Source of the DNA: Rhodospirillales bacterium
GTDB taxonomy: Bacteria > Pseudomonadota > Alphaproteobacteria > Micavibrionales > UBA1664
Assembly (NCBI GenBank): GCA_023898805.1
Contig: CP060260.1
Location: 1,240,001 to 1,304,000 of the forward strand
Reading direction: 5' to 3'
DNA length: 64,000 nucleotides
The translations under genes were made by a program, and so were the position numbers. The first letter of the stretch is position 1, and every line of letters begins with the position of its first letter. Of this stretch, positions 52,716 to 59,961 are shown in pieces. Below the pieces are notes generated by a model. It made no database searches, was not told the origin of the DNA, and worked only from the letters and a program-made list of their open reading frames with translations.

Positions 52716-53723
52716 TCAATCGATGGCGCGCAGGAACGCGTAAAGCGCGACCGCGGCGGCGTTCGATACGTTAAGCGACCGGATTGTCCCGCGCGTCGGC
52801 AGGCTGGCCAACGTATCGCAATGTTTGGCCACGTTGGGCCGCAGCCCGGACCCCTCCGCGCCCAGCACCAGCGCCACGCGCTTTTGCGCCGGGATGCGGG
52901 CGATATCGGTTCCGCGCTCGTCCAGCCCCATCACGAAAAATCCGTGTTCCTGCAAAAGCTCGATCGCGCGGTTCAGATTGGTTTCCAGCGCCACTGGAAT
53001 CACGTCCGCCGCGCCCGACGCGGTCTTGGCCAGAACGCCTGTCAGGTCGGGTGCGTGCCGGTCCTGCAAAATCACACCATGCGCCCCGAAGGCCGCGGCC
53101 GAACGCAAAATCGCGCCGACATTGTGCGGGTCCGTGACCTGGTCAAGGATCAGGATGACCGCCGCCCCGTCTGGCGCCAGCCCGGCGATCAGGTCGTGCG
53201 CGTCGCGCACCGGCAAAGGCTCGACCACCGCCGCGATGCCTTGGTGCACTGCGCCGGGGGGCAGCATGCGCTCGAACGCGGCCTTGTCGATGATCTCTGC
53301 CTGCGGGCGCCTTGCGCCTTCGGGCGCCGCCGCATCGAACCCGGCCACCGCGCTTGCGCTGACCAGAAGGCGCAGCACGCGCCGCGCCGGATTTTCCCAT
53401 GCCGCCCGCACCGCGTGAAACCCCCACAGCACGTGACCCGACAAGCGCGCGGGTGCCAGACGTTGATTGGCTCGCTGGTCGCCTCGTCGATCAGTCTGTC
53501 GATCAGTTTGTCGATCACTCTGTTGATCGCCCCGTTGATCACTCCGTTGATCGTTTCGCCGATCGGTTCGCTGATCTTTACGCGGGGCGGTTTTTGGGCC
53601 ATTTCCCGGCTCGGCCCTGATGGGTTTCTGCCCGGTTTGCTGGCGGTGCGCCGTTCGCCCGCCGCGCCGTCCCGTGGCGTCCGGCTTGCCGAAAGGTTTT
53701 TTGGATTTGAAAGGTTTTTTCAT
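52716..53723 (-). CDS. rlmB: 23S rRNA (guanosine-2'-O)-methyltransferase RlmB with repeat-built basic tail
   Basis: 335 residues from MKKPFKSKKPFGKPD. Residues 1-90 are a basic, disordered tail with ten tetrapeptides of the form x-D-Q/R-R/Q. The rest is a SpoU/TrmH enzyme: a small substrate-binding domain (LWGFHAVRAAWENPARR), then the knotted SAM domain ILILDQVTDPHNVGAILRSA, LVLGAEGSGLRP and SLNVSNAAAVALYAF. RlmB modifies G2251 in E. coli; position here is inferred. The tail likely contacts rRNA. The start follows a long in-frame extension that is rejected. Confidence 0.9.
   Translation of the reverse strand: MKKPFKSKKPFGKPDATGRRGGRTAHRQQTGQKPIRAEPGNGPKTAPRKDQRTDRRNDQRSDQRGDQQSDRQTDRQTDRRGDQRANQRLAPARLSGHVLWGFHAVRAAWENPARRVLRLLVSASAVAGFDAAAPEGARRPQAEIIDKAAFERMLPPGAVHQGIAAVVEPLPVRDAHDLIAGLAPDGAAVILILDQVTDPHNVGAILRSAAAFGAHGVILQDRHAPDLTGVLAKTASGAADVIPVALETNLNRAIELLQEHGFFVMGLDERGTDIARIPAQKRVALVLGAEGSGLRPNVAKHCDTLASLPTRGTIRSLNVSNAAAVALYAFLRAID
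53463..53582. repeat. ten tandem 12-bp repeats inside rlmB
   Basis: Consensus TTGATCNNTNCG-like units (for example TTGATCACTCCG, TCGATCAGTTTG), each with a GATC core in eight of ten copies. They encode the tetrapeptides KDQR, TDRR, NDQR, SDQR, GDQQ, SDRQ, TDRQ, TDRR, GDQR, ANQR on the minus strand. Confidence 0.9.
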
Positions 53724-53856
53724 GTCGCGCCCGCGCCGGATAAGATTGTTCCGGCCTCTTATAGCGGACTCCGGGCGGGTGGCGCCAGCCCCGCCGTGAT
53801 GGACCCGTTGGCGATTGCGCTTGCCTTGGCCGGCGCCATCCTGTTTGATGACGCGC

Positions 53857-54207
53857 ATGAGCGATATCCCGGCCTGCCCGAAATGTGCCTGCACCTATAC
53901 GTACGAGGACCGTGGTCTGTATGTTTGCCCGGAATGTGCGCATGAATGGGCGCCTGGCGATGCAAGTCAGGACGCGGCACCCGAAGAAAAAATCGTCCGC
54001 GATGCCAACGGCACGCCGCTCAAGGACGGCGACACCGTGACCGTGATCAAGGACCTCAAGGTCAAGGGCGCGTCCTCCAGCGTCAAGGTCGGCACCAAGG
54101 TCAAGAACATCCGTCTGGTCGACGGCGATCACGACATCGATTGCAATATTCCTGGCTTCGGTGCCATGGGCCTGAAATCCGAATTCGTCAAAAAAGTCGC
54201 TGAATAG
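53857..54207 (+). CDS. yjdM: zinc ribbon domain-containing protein, YjdM (PhnA) type
   Basis: 116 residues from MSDIPACPKCACTYTYEDRG. N-terminal zinc ribbon CPKC...CPEC (about 7-27), then the YjdM core: VRDANGTPLKDGDTVTVIKDLKVKG and SSVKVGTKVKNIRLVDGDHDI, ending GAMGLKSEFVKK. Despite the old name it is not part of phosphonate use. It diverges from rlmB. The role is unknown. Confidence 0.93.
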   Translation: MSDIPACPKCACTYTYEDRGLYVCPECAHEWAPGDASQDAAPEEKIVRDANGTPLKDGDTVTVIKDLKVKGASSSVKVGTKVKNIRLVDGDHDIDCNIPGFGAMGLKSEFVKKVAE

Positions 54208-54243
54208 GGCTTAAAAAACGCGGCAAGAAATATCAGGGTTGGC

Positions 54244-54315
54244 GCGCGCCTGCGCGACCGGCCGAAAGGCCGCCCTATCGGAGCCGTGAGCGCAGCGAAC
54301 CGGCGCGAGATAAAA
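54244..54315. repeat. 72-bp repeat element, copy 1
   Basis: Identical to the copy at 54332-54403. Contains a CGGCC-GAAA-GGCCG hairpin, and its ends (GCGCGCC..., ...GGCGCGAG) can pair imperfectly, as in a palindromic intergenic element. Confidence 0.85.
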
Positions 54316-54331
54316 CCGAAAATTTTCAGGA

Positions 54332-54403
54332 GCGCGCCTGCGCGACCGGCCGAAAGGCCGCCCTATCGGAGCCGTGAGCGCAGCGAACCGGCGCGAGATA
54401 AAA
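54332..54403. repeat. 72-bp repeat element, copy 2, abutting tRNA-Tyr
   Basis: Exact duplicate of copy 1; 16 bp separate them. Its last base directly adjoins the CCA end of tRNA-Tyr, so the tRNA precursor would carry the element as its 3' trailer. Confidence 0.85.
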
Positions 54404-54489
54404 TGGTGGAGGGGGAAGGATTTGAACCTTCGTAGTCCGAAGACGCCAAATTTACAGTCTGGTGCAATTGACCGCTCTGCCACCCCTCC
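54404..54489 (-). tRNA. tRNA-Tyr (anticodon GTA)
   Basis: 86-nt class II tRNA on the minus strand: acceptor GGAGGGG/CCCCTCC, anticodon loop CTGTAAA (anticodon GTA), long variable arm (CGTCTTCGGACTACG region), T-loop TTCAAAT, encoded CCA. A TTGACA (54543-54538) lies upstream as a possible -35. Confidence 0.96.
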
Positions 54490-54578
54490 ACACGTCTAGG
54501 GTAACGCGGCCCTAACAAACGGGATTTGGGGGGCGGATGTCAATACCAAACCCGGCGGGTTCGTGCTAAAAATACCCG

Positions 54579-55502
54579 ATGACGTCCGTGAAATCCCAAA
54601 GACTGGCCCGTAACGCCGCCATCGCGGCGGTGGCGGTGTCGGTTTTGCTGGTCGTGGCCAAGGCGGGGGCCTGGCTGGTCGGCGGGTCCGCCGCTCTGCT
54701 GGCAAGTCTGGTCGATTCGATGATCGACGCGCTGATGTCGTTTACCAACATGCTGGCGCTGCGCTATGCCCACCGCCCCGCCGATACGGACCACCGCTAT
54801 GGCCACGGCAAGATCGAGGGCGTGGCCGCGCTGACGCAGGCGGCGTTCATTCTGGGAGCCTGCGCTTTCGTGATTCTCGAGGCGATTCGCATGTTCGACC
54901 AGCCGCGCGCCGTGGGCGCGATCGATCTTGGCGTCGCGGTGCTGGTCGCGGGTACGCTGTTGACCGTCGCGCTGACCCGCTATCAGGCCTATGCCGTGAA
55001 AAAAAGCCATTCCCTGGCGGTGGAGGCGGATGCCGCGCACTACACCGGCGACATCGTCGCCAATCTGGGGGTCATTGCATCGCTGCTGGCCGGGCGCTGG
55101 CTGGGCTGGCTGTGGCTTGACCCACTGGTCGCGCTGGTGGTGGCGGGCTGGCTTTTGTATACCGCGCGCGACATCGGCCTGCGCGCGATCGACATGCTGC
55201 TTGATCGCGAACTGGCCGACGACACCCGCACCCGCATGTTCGACGTCATCCGCGCGACGCCGGGCGTCGAGGGGCTGCATGATCTGCGCACCCGGCGCTC
55301 AGGCGCGCGCATCATGGTCGCGGTGGATATCGAGGTCGATCCGGGCCTGAGCATGCTGGCCGCGCACGAAATTGCCCACGCGGTTGAAAACAACCTGCTT
55401 GCCAGCTGGCCGGATGCCGAGGTGATGATCCATGTCGATCCCAAGGGCGGCGATATTACCGATTCCCGCCACCGCAAGCTGGAGGGGTTCCATGCGCGCT
55501 GA
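54579..55502 (+). CDS. cation diffusion facilitator transporter (FieF-like)
   Basis: 307 residues. Proton-driven export of divalent metals (Zn, Fe or Cd class). Six membrane segments with the metal site residues in LLASLVDSMIDALMS, the HRYGHGKIEG loop and AVEADAAHYTGDI; the C-terminal cytoplasmic domain (HDLRTRRSGARIMVAVDIEV, ADVMIHVDP-like EVMIHVDPKGG) binds metal and dimerises. First gene of a four-gene operon; overlaps the next gene by 11 nt. Confidence 0.93.
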   Translation: MTSVKSQRLARNAAIAAVAVSVLLVVAKAGAWLVGGSAALLASLVDSMIDALMSFTNMLALRYAHRPADTDHRYGHGKIEGVAALTQAAFILGACAFVILEAIRMFDQPRAVGAIDLGVAVLVAGTLLTVALTRYQAYAVKKSHSLAVEADAAHYTGDIVANLGVIASLLAGRWLGWLWLDPLVALVVAGWLLYTARDIGLRAIDMLLDRELADDTRTRMFDVIRATPGVEGLHDLRTRRSGARIMVAVDIEVDPGLSMLAAHEIAHAVENNLLASWPDAEVMIHVDPKGGDITDSRHRKLEGFHAR

Positions 55503-56478
55503 AAACAGGATCGTCCTTCTGGGCGATTTCGGCGCGACCCATTTGCGGCTTGCGCTTTTGGGCGATGCCGGGCCGGAACAACTGGTCGTCTATGCCGTGC
55601 GCGAATGGCCGGGCATTGATGCGGCGATGCGCGATTACGCGGTGCGCACCGGGCGTAACTGGCGCGGTGCGACCTTTTATCTGGCCCATACCGGCCATGT
55701 CGCCGACGGCGCGCTGGCGCTGGATTACAAGGCCGAGCGCCCGTGGTCCTTCCGTCTGGAGGACGTCGCGCGCGATTTCTCGCTTGCACAGTTGATCGCG
55801 CATAACGACCTCAAGGCCGCCGCCTGCGCGGTGCTGGCGGACAATGGCGATGCTTTCCAACTTTTGCGCGCGGGCGTGCCGCGAATGGATTCCGATTCCG
55901 TGGTCATCGGTGTCGGCACCGGCACGGGTCATGCCTATGTGTCACACACGAACGGCGCGGTGCGTGAAACCTTTGGCGCGCATTTTCCACCCGCCGCGGT
56001 GACCGATCGCCAGCGCGCGGTGCTCGACCATGTCCGCGCGGGCGTGGACCCGGCCCGCACAATGATCATCGAGGATATTCTTTCCGGCGCGGGGTTGCTG
56101 CGGGTTTATCGGGCCTTGGCGGAAATCGACGGCAAGACGCCATGCGTTACGGCGGCGAACGACCTGCTCGCACAGGCCGGGTCCGACCCGCTGGTACGTG
56201 AATCGACATCCCTGTTTTGCGAATTTCTGGGGCTGCACGCGCATATTCTGTGCAACGCCGCCGCCGCCTATGGCGGTATCTATCTGTGCGGCGGCATGGT
56301 CGAGCGCCTGAACGCAGGCGGCCTGTTCGATGCCGCGGCCTTTACCCGCAACCTGCATCAGGCGATGGTGCCGGTTGTGGCGCGCGCGCTCGAATCCCTG
56401 CCGCTTTATATCGCGGCGCGCGAACACACCCCGCTTTACGGCCTTGCGGTCTGCGCGCGCGGCGGGGTTTCCGGATGA
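55492..56478 (+). CDS. glucokinase-family (ROK-unrelated, Glk type) protein
   Basis: 328 residues from MRAENRIVLLGDFGATHLRL, with GGAGGGG just upstream. Actin-like ATPase fold of bacterial Glk: N-terminal phosphate loop LLGDFGATHLRLAL, catalytic Asp region AHNDLKAAACAVL, GVGTGTGHAYV and the C-terminal IYLCGGMVERL. The usual FINDFEAAAYG motif is altered (LIAHNDLKAAAC), so glucose phosphorylation is likely but not certain. It sits between a metal exporter and a polysaccharide deacetylase. Confidence 0.85.
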   Translation: MRAENRIVLLGDFGATHLRLALLGDAGPEQLVVYAVREWPGIDAAMRDYAVRTGRNWRGATFYLAHTGHVADGALALDYKAERPWSFRLEDVARDFSLAQLIAHNDLKAAACAVLADNGDAFQLLRAGVPRMDSDSVVIGVGTGTGHAYVSHTNGAVRETFGAHFPPAAVTDRQRAVLDHVRAGVDPARTMIIEDILSGAGLLRVYRALAEIDGKTPCVTAANDLLAQAGSDPLVRESTSLFCEFLGLHAHILCNAAAAYGGIYLCGGMVERLNAGGLFDAAAFTRNLHQAMVPVVARALESLPLYIAAREHTPLYGLAVCARGGVSG

Positions 56479-56479
56479 C

Positions 56480-57274
56480 ATGCGCACGGCTTATTTGACC
56501 ATCGACGATTCCCCTTCGCCGCGCACCGACGATCTGGTCGATGCGCTTGCCGCGCGCGGCGTGCCCGCGATCCTGTTCTGCCGTGGCGACCTGCTTGAAC
56601 AAAACCCGGAACCGGTCATCCGTGCGATCCGGCATGGCTTCTTGGTCGGCTCGCACGGCTATGAACACAAACGCGCAAGTGTTCTGGGTTACGATGCCGT
56701 GACGCAGGGTGTTTTGCGCACCGACGCCTTGATCGACGCGGCCTATGCAAACGCCGGCGTCGTGCGCCCCGGCCGCTATCACCGCTTCGCCTATATGGAC
56801 CGGGGCATGGGCGCGTGGTTTGTGGAACCCCAGCGCCTTGCGCCCGATCTGCGCGTAATCGTATCCGGCATGATCCGCGAAGGGCTGGGCAACGACCCCG
56901 CGTCAACGCCGACGCATGCAGGCATCGAAACCAAAAACCGGCTTCAGGCGTTTTTGTCGGATCATGGTTTCGCAAGCCTGCCCGCGCCGGGCGTGACCCA
57001 TGCGTTTTTTGCGCAGACGGAAATGCACGATGCGATCGATGCGATGTTCACTTTTTCGACCTCCGACTGGGCGGTGACCGAGCGGCATCGCGGCAAATTC
57101 GGCGTTTCGGATGTATCGGACCTGAAGGCGCGCATCGACGCCGACCCGTATCTTGCCCGCGATGACAGCGCGCATATAATCCTTGCCCACGATCAGGCGG
57201 AAATTCACGATACGGTGGTTGCGCTGGTCGATCACATGCTTGATCGCGGCCTGCAATTCATGGAGATGTCATGA
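56480..57274 (+). CDS. polysaccharide deacetylase family (NodB-like) protein
   Basis: 264 residues, starting 1 nt after the glk-type stop. NodB homology: MRTAYLTIDDSPSPRTDD holds the paired Asp of motif 1 and GFLVGSHGYEHKRAS the two metal histidines of motif 2; RPGRYHRFAYMDRG is motif 3-like; HIILAHDQAEIHD is the last motif. No signal peptide, so a cytoplasmic deacetylase or amidase of a small sugar or cofactor is more likely than cell-wall work. Its stop overlaps the next ATG by 4 nt. Confidence 0.88.
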   Translation: MRTAYLTIDDSPSPRTDDLVDALAARGVPAILFCRGDLLEQNPEPVIRAIRHGFLVGSHGYEHKRASVLGYDAVTQGVLRTDALIDAAYANAGVVRPGRYHRFAYMDRGMGAWFVEPQRLAPDLRVIVSGMIREGLGNDPASTPTHAGIETKNRLQAFLSDHGFASLPAPGVTHAFFAQTEMHDAIDAMFTFSTSDWAVTERHRGKFGVSDVSDLKARIDADPYLARDDSAHIILAHDQAEIHDTVVALVDHMLDRGLQFMEMS

Positions 57275-58086
57275 CCGACCCGAATAAATCCCGCCACACC
57301 CTTGTCACCATTATCGCCGATTACGGCGGCCTGCATGATCTGGCCTTTGCCGAGGTGCGCGAAAGACTCTATGCCGAACTGAATGACGGAAGTTTTTTGG
57401 TCGAAACTGTTGCGGTCCCGGCCTTCGATACCATGGCGACCGGCTTCGTGACTGCGCAGATCGGTTTGAACTCGCCGCTTGGCGCGCGTCACAAACTTTA
57501 CGTCAACACCGCCCCGCGCAAGGATGACCCGAACCCTCGCGCCCGCAACGCTGGCGAGGGGCTGGCCTATGCGAAACTGCCGAACGGGGTCGAAATCGTC
57601 GCGGTCAATTCCGGTTACTCGCTTTCCTTCGTGCGTGACGCGGCCGAGATGCTGCGCGGCCTGCGCGTATCGGCCGAAGGCTCGCAATTCCGTTCCCGCG
57701 ATGTGTTTCCGCCCGCCTTCGCGCGCGTGGCGCGCGGCGATTACGCCGATATGGGTGATGATATCCGCGCAAGCGTGCCTGATGTGCCGCCCGCGCGCGT
57801 CTGTTACACGGACGGCTACGGAAACATGAAGACGACGCTCGATCGCGCGGCGCTTGCGCCGCATCAGGGGCAGGACGTGTTGGTCAGCGTCAACGGCCAC
57901 ACACTGCGTGCGCGCGTGGCCGACGGGATTTTCGCGGTGCGTGACGGGGAATTTTGCGTTTCGCCGGGGTCGAGCGGCTGGAACGGCCGCCCCCTGACCG
58001 AAATCGTCTGCCGCGGCGGCAATGCCGCCGCCGCGTTTGGCAACCCGTCCGGCGGCGCGGTTATTGAATGGCGTCCGGCTTCCTGA
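57271..58086 (+). CDS. SAM hydroxide adenosyltransferase (DUF62/chlorinase-fluorinase family)
   Basis: 271 residues. The family splits SAM to adenosine and methionine with water (or, in rare members, halide). N-terminal domain: IIADYGGLHDLAFAEV (metal-free Asp loop), LYVNTAPRKDDP, AGEGLAYAKLPNGVEIVAVN and GYSLSFV. C-terminal beta-barrel: VCYTDGYGNMKTTLDRAALA and GSSGWNGRPLTEIV. Last gene of the CDF-glk-deacetylase operon; tRNA-Gly follows 16 nt later. Confidence 0.88.
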   Translation: MTDPNKSRHTLVTIIADYGGLHDLAFAEVRERLYAELNDGSFLVETVAVPAFDTMATGFVTAQIGLNSPLGARHKLYVNTAPRKDDPNPRARNAGEGLAYAKLPNGVEIVAVNSGYSLSFVRDAAEMLRGLRVSAEGSQFRSRDVFPPAFARVARGDYADMGDDIRASVPDVPPARVCYTDGYGNMKTTLDRAALAPHQGQDVLVSVNGHTLRARVADGIFAVRDGEFCVSPGSSGWNGRPLTEIVCRGGNAAAAFGNPSGGAVIEWRPAS

Positions 58087-58102
58087 TACAACACATGCCG
58101 AT

Positions 58103-58176
58103 GCGGGTGTAGCTTAATGGTAAAGCTCCAGCCTTCCAAGCTGGCTACGTGGGTTCGATTCCCATCACCCGCTCCA
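58103..58176 (+). tRNA. tRNA-Gly (anticodon TCC)
   Basis: 74-nt cloverleaf: acceptor GCGGGTG/CACCCGC, anticodon loop TTCCAAG (anticodon TCC), T-arm GTGGG/CCCAT around TTCGATT, encoded CCA. It is the parent of the repeat array downstream. Confidence 0.97.
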
Positions 58177-58462
58177 TCCGATTGGACAATCTTTCGAAAA
58201 TCGAACCCACAAACGTAACGTGTTCCGCGCGCCATTGGCGCGGACGGGGTTCGATTCCCATCACCCGCTCCATCCGATTGGACAATCTTTCGAAAATCGA
58301 ACCCACAAACATAACGTGGCCCGCGCGCCATTGGCGCGGGCGGGGTTCGATTCCCATCACCCGCTCCATCCGATTGGACAATCTTTCGAAAATCGAACCC
58401 ACAAACATAACGTGGCCCGCGCGCCATTGGCGCGGGCGGGGTTCGATTCCCATCACCCGCTC
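58177..58462 (+). repeat. three tandem 96-bp repeats derived from the tRNA-Gly 3' end
   Basis: Units 58177-58272, 58273-58368 and 58369-58462 (third cut short at ...CGCT). Each has (1) AATCGAACCCAC, an exact 12-nt complement of the tRNA T-arm (58149-58160); (2) a hairpin CCGCGC-GCCATTG-GCGCGG; (3) a 26-nt direct copy of the tRNA 3' end, complete with CCA in units 1 and 2. Units 2 and 3 are identical; unit 1 differs at four bases, two of which keep a stem pair (T58224-A58244 becomes C-G). Confidence 0.93.
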
Positions 58463-59364
58463 GGCTTTTTCGTGGTCCGCGCTTCCAGCGCGCCGTTGAT
58501 TTCGGCGCCGATCAGGATGGTAAGGGCGCTTACCCAGAACCAGATCATCAAGACGGCCACCGCGCCGAGCGAGCCATAGGTCTGGTTGTAGCTGGGGAAA
58601 TGCGACACGAACAAGGAGAACGCACCCGACCCTGCGACCCACATCGCCGTGGCGGCAATGCCGCCCGCGCTGATGCCGAAGCCGCGCCGCCGTCGGCACG
58701 GGCCGAACGTATACAAGACCTCAAGCCCGATCAGCGCCGCGCCGAACAGCATCGCCCAGCGCAGCCATTGCAGTTTGTCCGCGATGTCGTCCGGCACGTG
58801 GAGAATTTGGATCGCCGCGGGCAGCCCCGCGACCAGCAAAAGCGACGCCAGCAGATAGCCGAGCATCAGGAAGGTAAGGCCGTATGAAAGAAGCGTAAGA
58901 CGGATAAGGCCGCGCGTTTCCGCGCAGTTATAGGCGATGTTGAATCCCTTGATCAGCGCCGAGGTGCCGCGCGTCGCGGAATAGAGCGTAATAAGCACGC
59001 TGAGCGCGAGGCTGATGCTCAGCGAGCGGTCGGTCGACGCGGTCAGGTGCGTGATCTGCTGCGTCAGTGTTTCGACGACCGCACCGGGCAGGATGTGGTT
59101 CATCATGTTGATCTGGTCGGTGATCAATACCGGGTCGACAACCAGCCCGAATATGGATACCGCGGCCGCCAGCGCCGGAAACGCGGCCAGCAGGAAATAA
59201 AACGCGACCCCCGCCGCGACCAGTCCGATATAGTCTTGTTTGACCTCGTTGCGGACATGCAGCGCGGTCAAAACCCATGGCGGCAGGGTCATCGCCGCAA
59301 GCTCGCCCGAACTCATCCGCGCGATGGTGATCCAGTGTCTGAAAAACGTGCCGATGCGGCGCAT
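58453..59364 (-). CDS. YihY/BrkB-family membrane protein
   Basis: 303 residues, six membrane segments. Family motifs: QDYIGLVAAGVAFYFLLAAFPALAA, LITLYSATRGTSALIKGFNIAYN, GFGISAGGIAATAMWVAGSGAFSLF and the end YGSLGAVAVLMIWFWVSALTILIGAEING. Once called ribonuclease BN; function unknown, likely envelope. Its last codons (KKPSG-stop) lie in the third tRNA-Gly repeat unit, so the array seems to have replaced the original 3' end. Confidence 0.9.
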   Translation of the reverse strand: MRRIGTFFRHWITIARMSSGELAAMTLPPWVLTALHVRNEVKQDYIGLVAAGVAFYFLLAAFPALAAAVSIFGLVVDPVLITDQINMMNHILPGAVVETLTQQITHLTASTDRSLSISLALSVLITLYSATRGTSALIKGFNIAYNCAETRGLIRLTLLSYGLTFLMLGYLLASLLLVAGLPAAIQILHVPDDIADKLQWLRWAMLFGAALIGLEVLYTFGPCRRRRGFGISAGGIAATAMWVAGSGAFSLFVSHFPSYNQTYGSLGAVAVLMIWFWVSALTILIGAEINGALEARTTKKPSG

Positions 59365-59393
59365 CAGATGCGACCCCGTAACGAAAAAAGGAA

Positions 59394-59434
59394 TAAAAAC
59401 GGAAAGGGGCGGAGCCGCATGGCAGCTCCGCCCC
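59394..59434 (-). terminator. terminator of the cold-shock gene
   Basis: Minus strand stem GGGGCGGAGC/GCTCCGCCCC, 9-nt loop, then TTTCCGTTTTT. It lies 25 nt after the csp stop and separates it from yihY. Confidence 0.85.
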
Positions 59435-59458
59435 GAAAATTCCGTGCGTATCGCGCGC

Positions 59459-59671
59459 TTATTCCGAAGCGCCGAGATTCACGGCCGACATTTTGCCGTT
59501 TTTCGGATTGGCCTGCAGCTCGTAGGACAGTTTTTGTCCTTCGGCCAGCGTACGCCAGCCGGCACGCTCAACAGCCGAGATGTGCACGAAAATATCGGCA
59601 CCACCTTCATCGGGGATGATGAAGCCGTAACCTTTGTCGTTGTTGAACCATTTTACACTACCAGTAGCCAT
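59459..59671 (-). CDS. cold-shock protein (CspA family)
   Basis: 70 residues from MATGSVKWFNNDKGYGFI, with GAGGAAAC upstream. OB-fold RNA chaperone with RNP1 (KGYGFI) and RNP2 (DIFVHISAV). The gap to the divergent gene at 59962 is 290 nt. A possible promoter (TTGACC 59874-59869, TTGATT 59851-59846, minus) would give a leader of about 170 nt, as in cold-regulated csp mRNAs, with a GGGTC-TCAC-GACCC hairpin near its 5' end (59817-59830). Confidence 0.95.
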   Translation of the reverse strand: MATGSVKWFNNDKGYGFIIPDEGGADIFVHISAVERAGWRTLAEGQKLSYELQANPKNGKMSAVNLGASE

Positions 59672-59925
59672 TGTTTCCTCATTGGTTAAATGCCGGGCAA
59701 TCGGGCCCGGTGGCCGGACATTCGGGGAAGCTTTGGTACCGATAGGCGTAACCGAACTCGCATCCACCATGGCCCAGCGTTTTTACGATTGAAAAACAAA
59801 GGCAATAGCGAACGACGGGTCTCACGACCCCCGTAAATCGGGATAAATCAATCACACTCCCGTCCGCCGGTCAAGATATGTTGGGACGGCAGGGGGCGCG
59901 GCATCCCGGCGCACTTGTCCGGCGC

Positions 59926-59954
59926 TTGACAGAATGGCTGGGCTGAACGATATT
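59926..59954 (+). promoter_or_regulatory. promoter of the gene at 59962, predicted leaderless
   Basis: Consensus TTGACA (59926-59931), 17-nt spacer, GATATT (59949-59954), 7 nt, ATG. Confidence 0.55.
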
Positions 59955-59961
59955 CCGGACT

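Noticed and set aside
58177..58462. CRISPR array
   Set aside because: Units are continuous 96-bp tandem copies without unique spacers, and no cas genes are near.
58145..58699. 184-codon minus-strand frame encoding a repeated peptide (ERVMGIEPRPRQWR-like)
   Set aside because: It is the tRNA-Gly repeat array read on the opposite strand plus the end of yihY in another frame. The 96-bp unit is a multiple of three, so the frame stays open by arithmetic.
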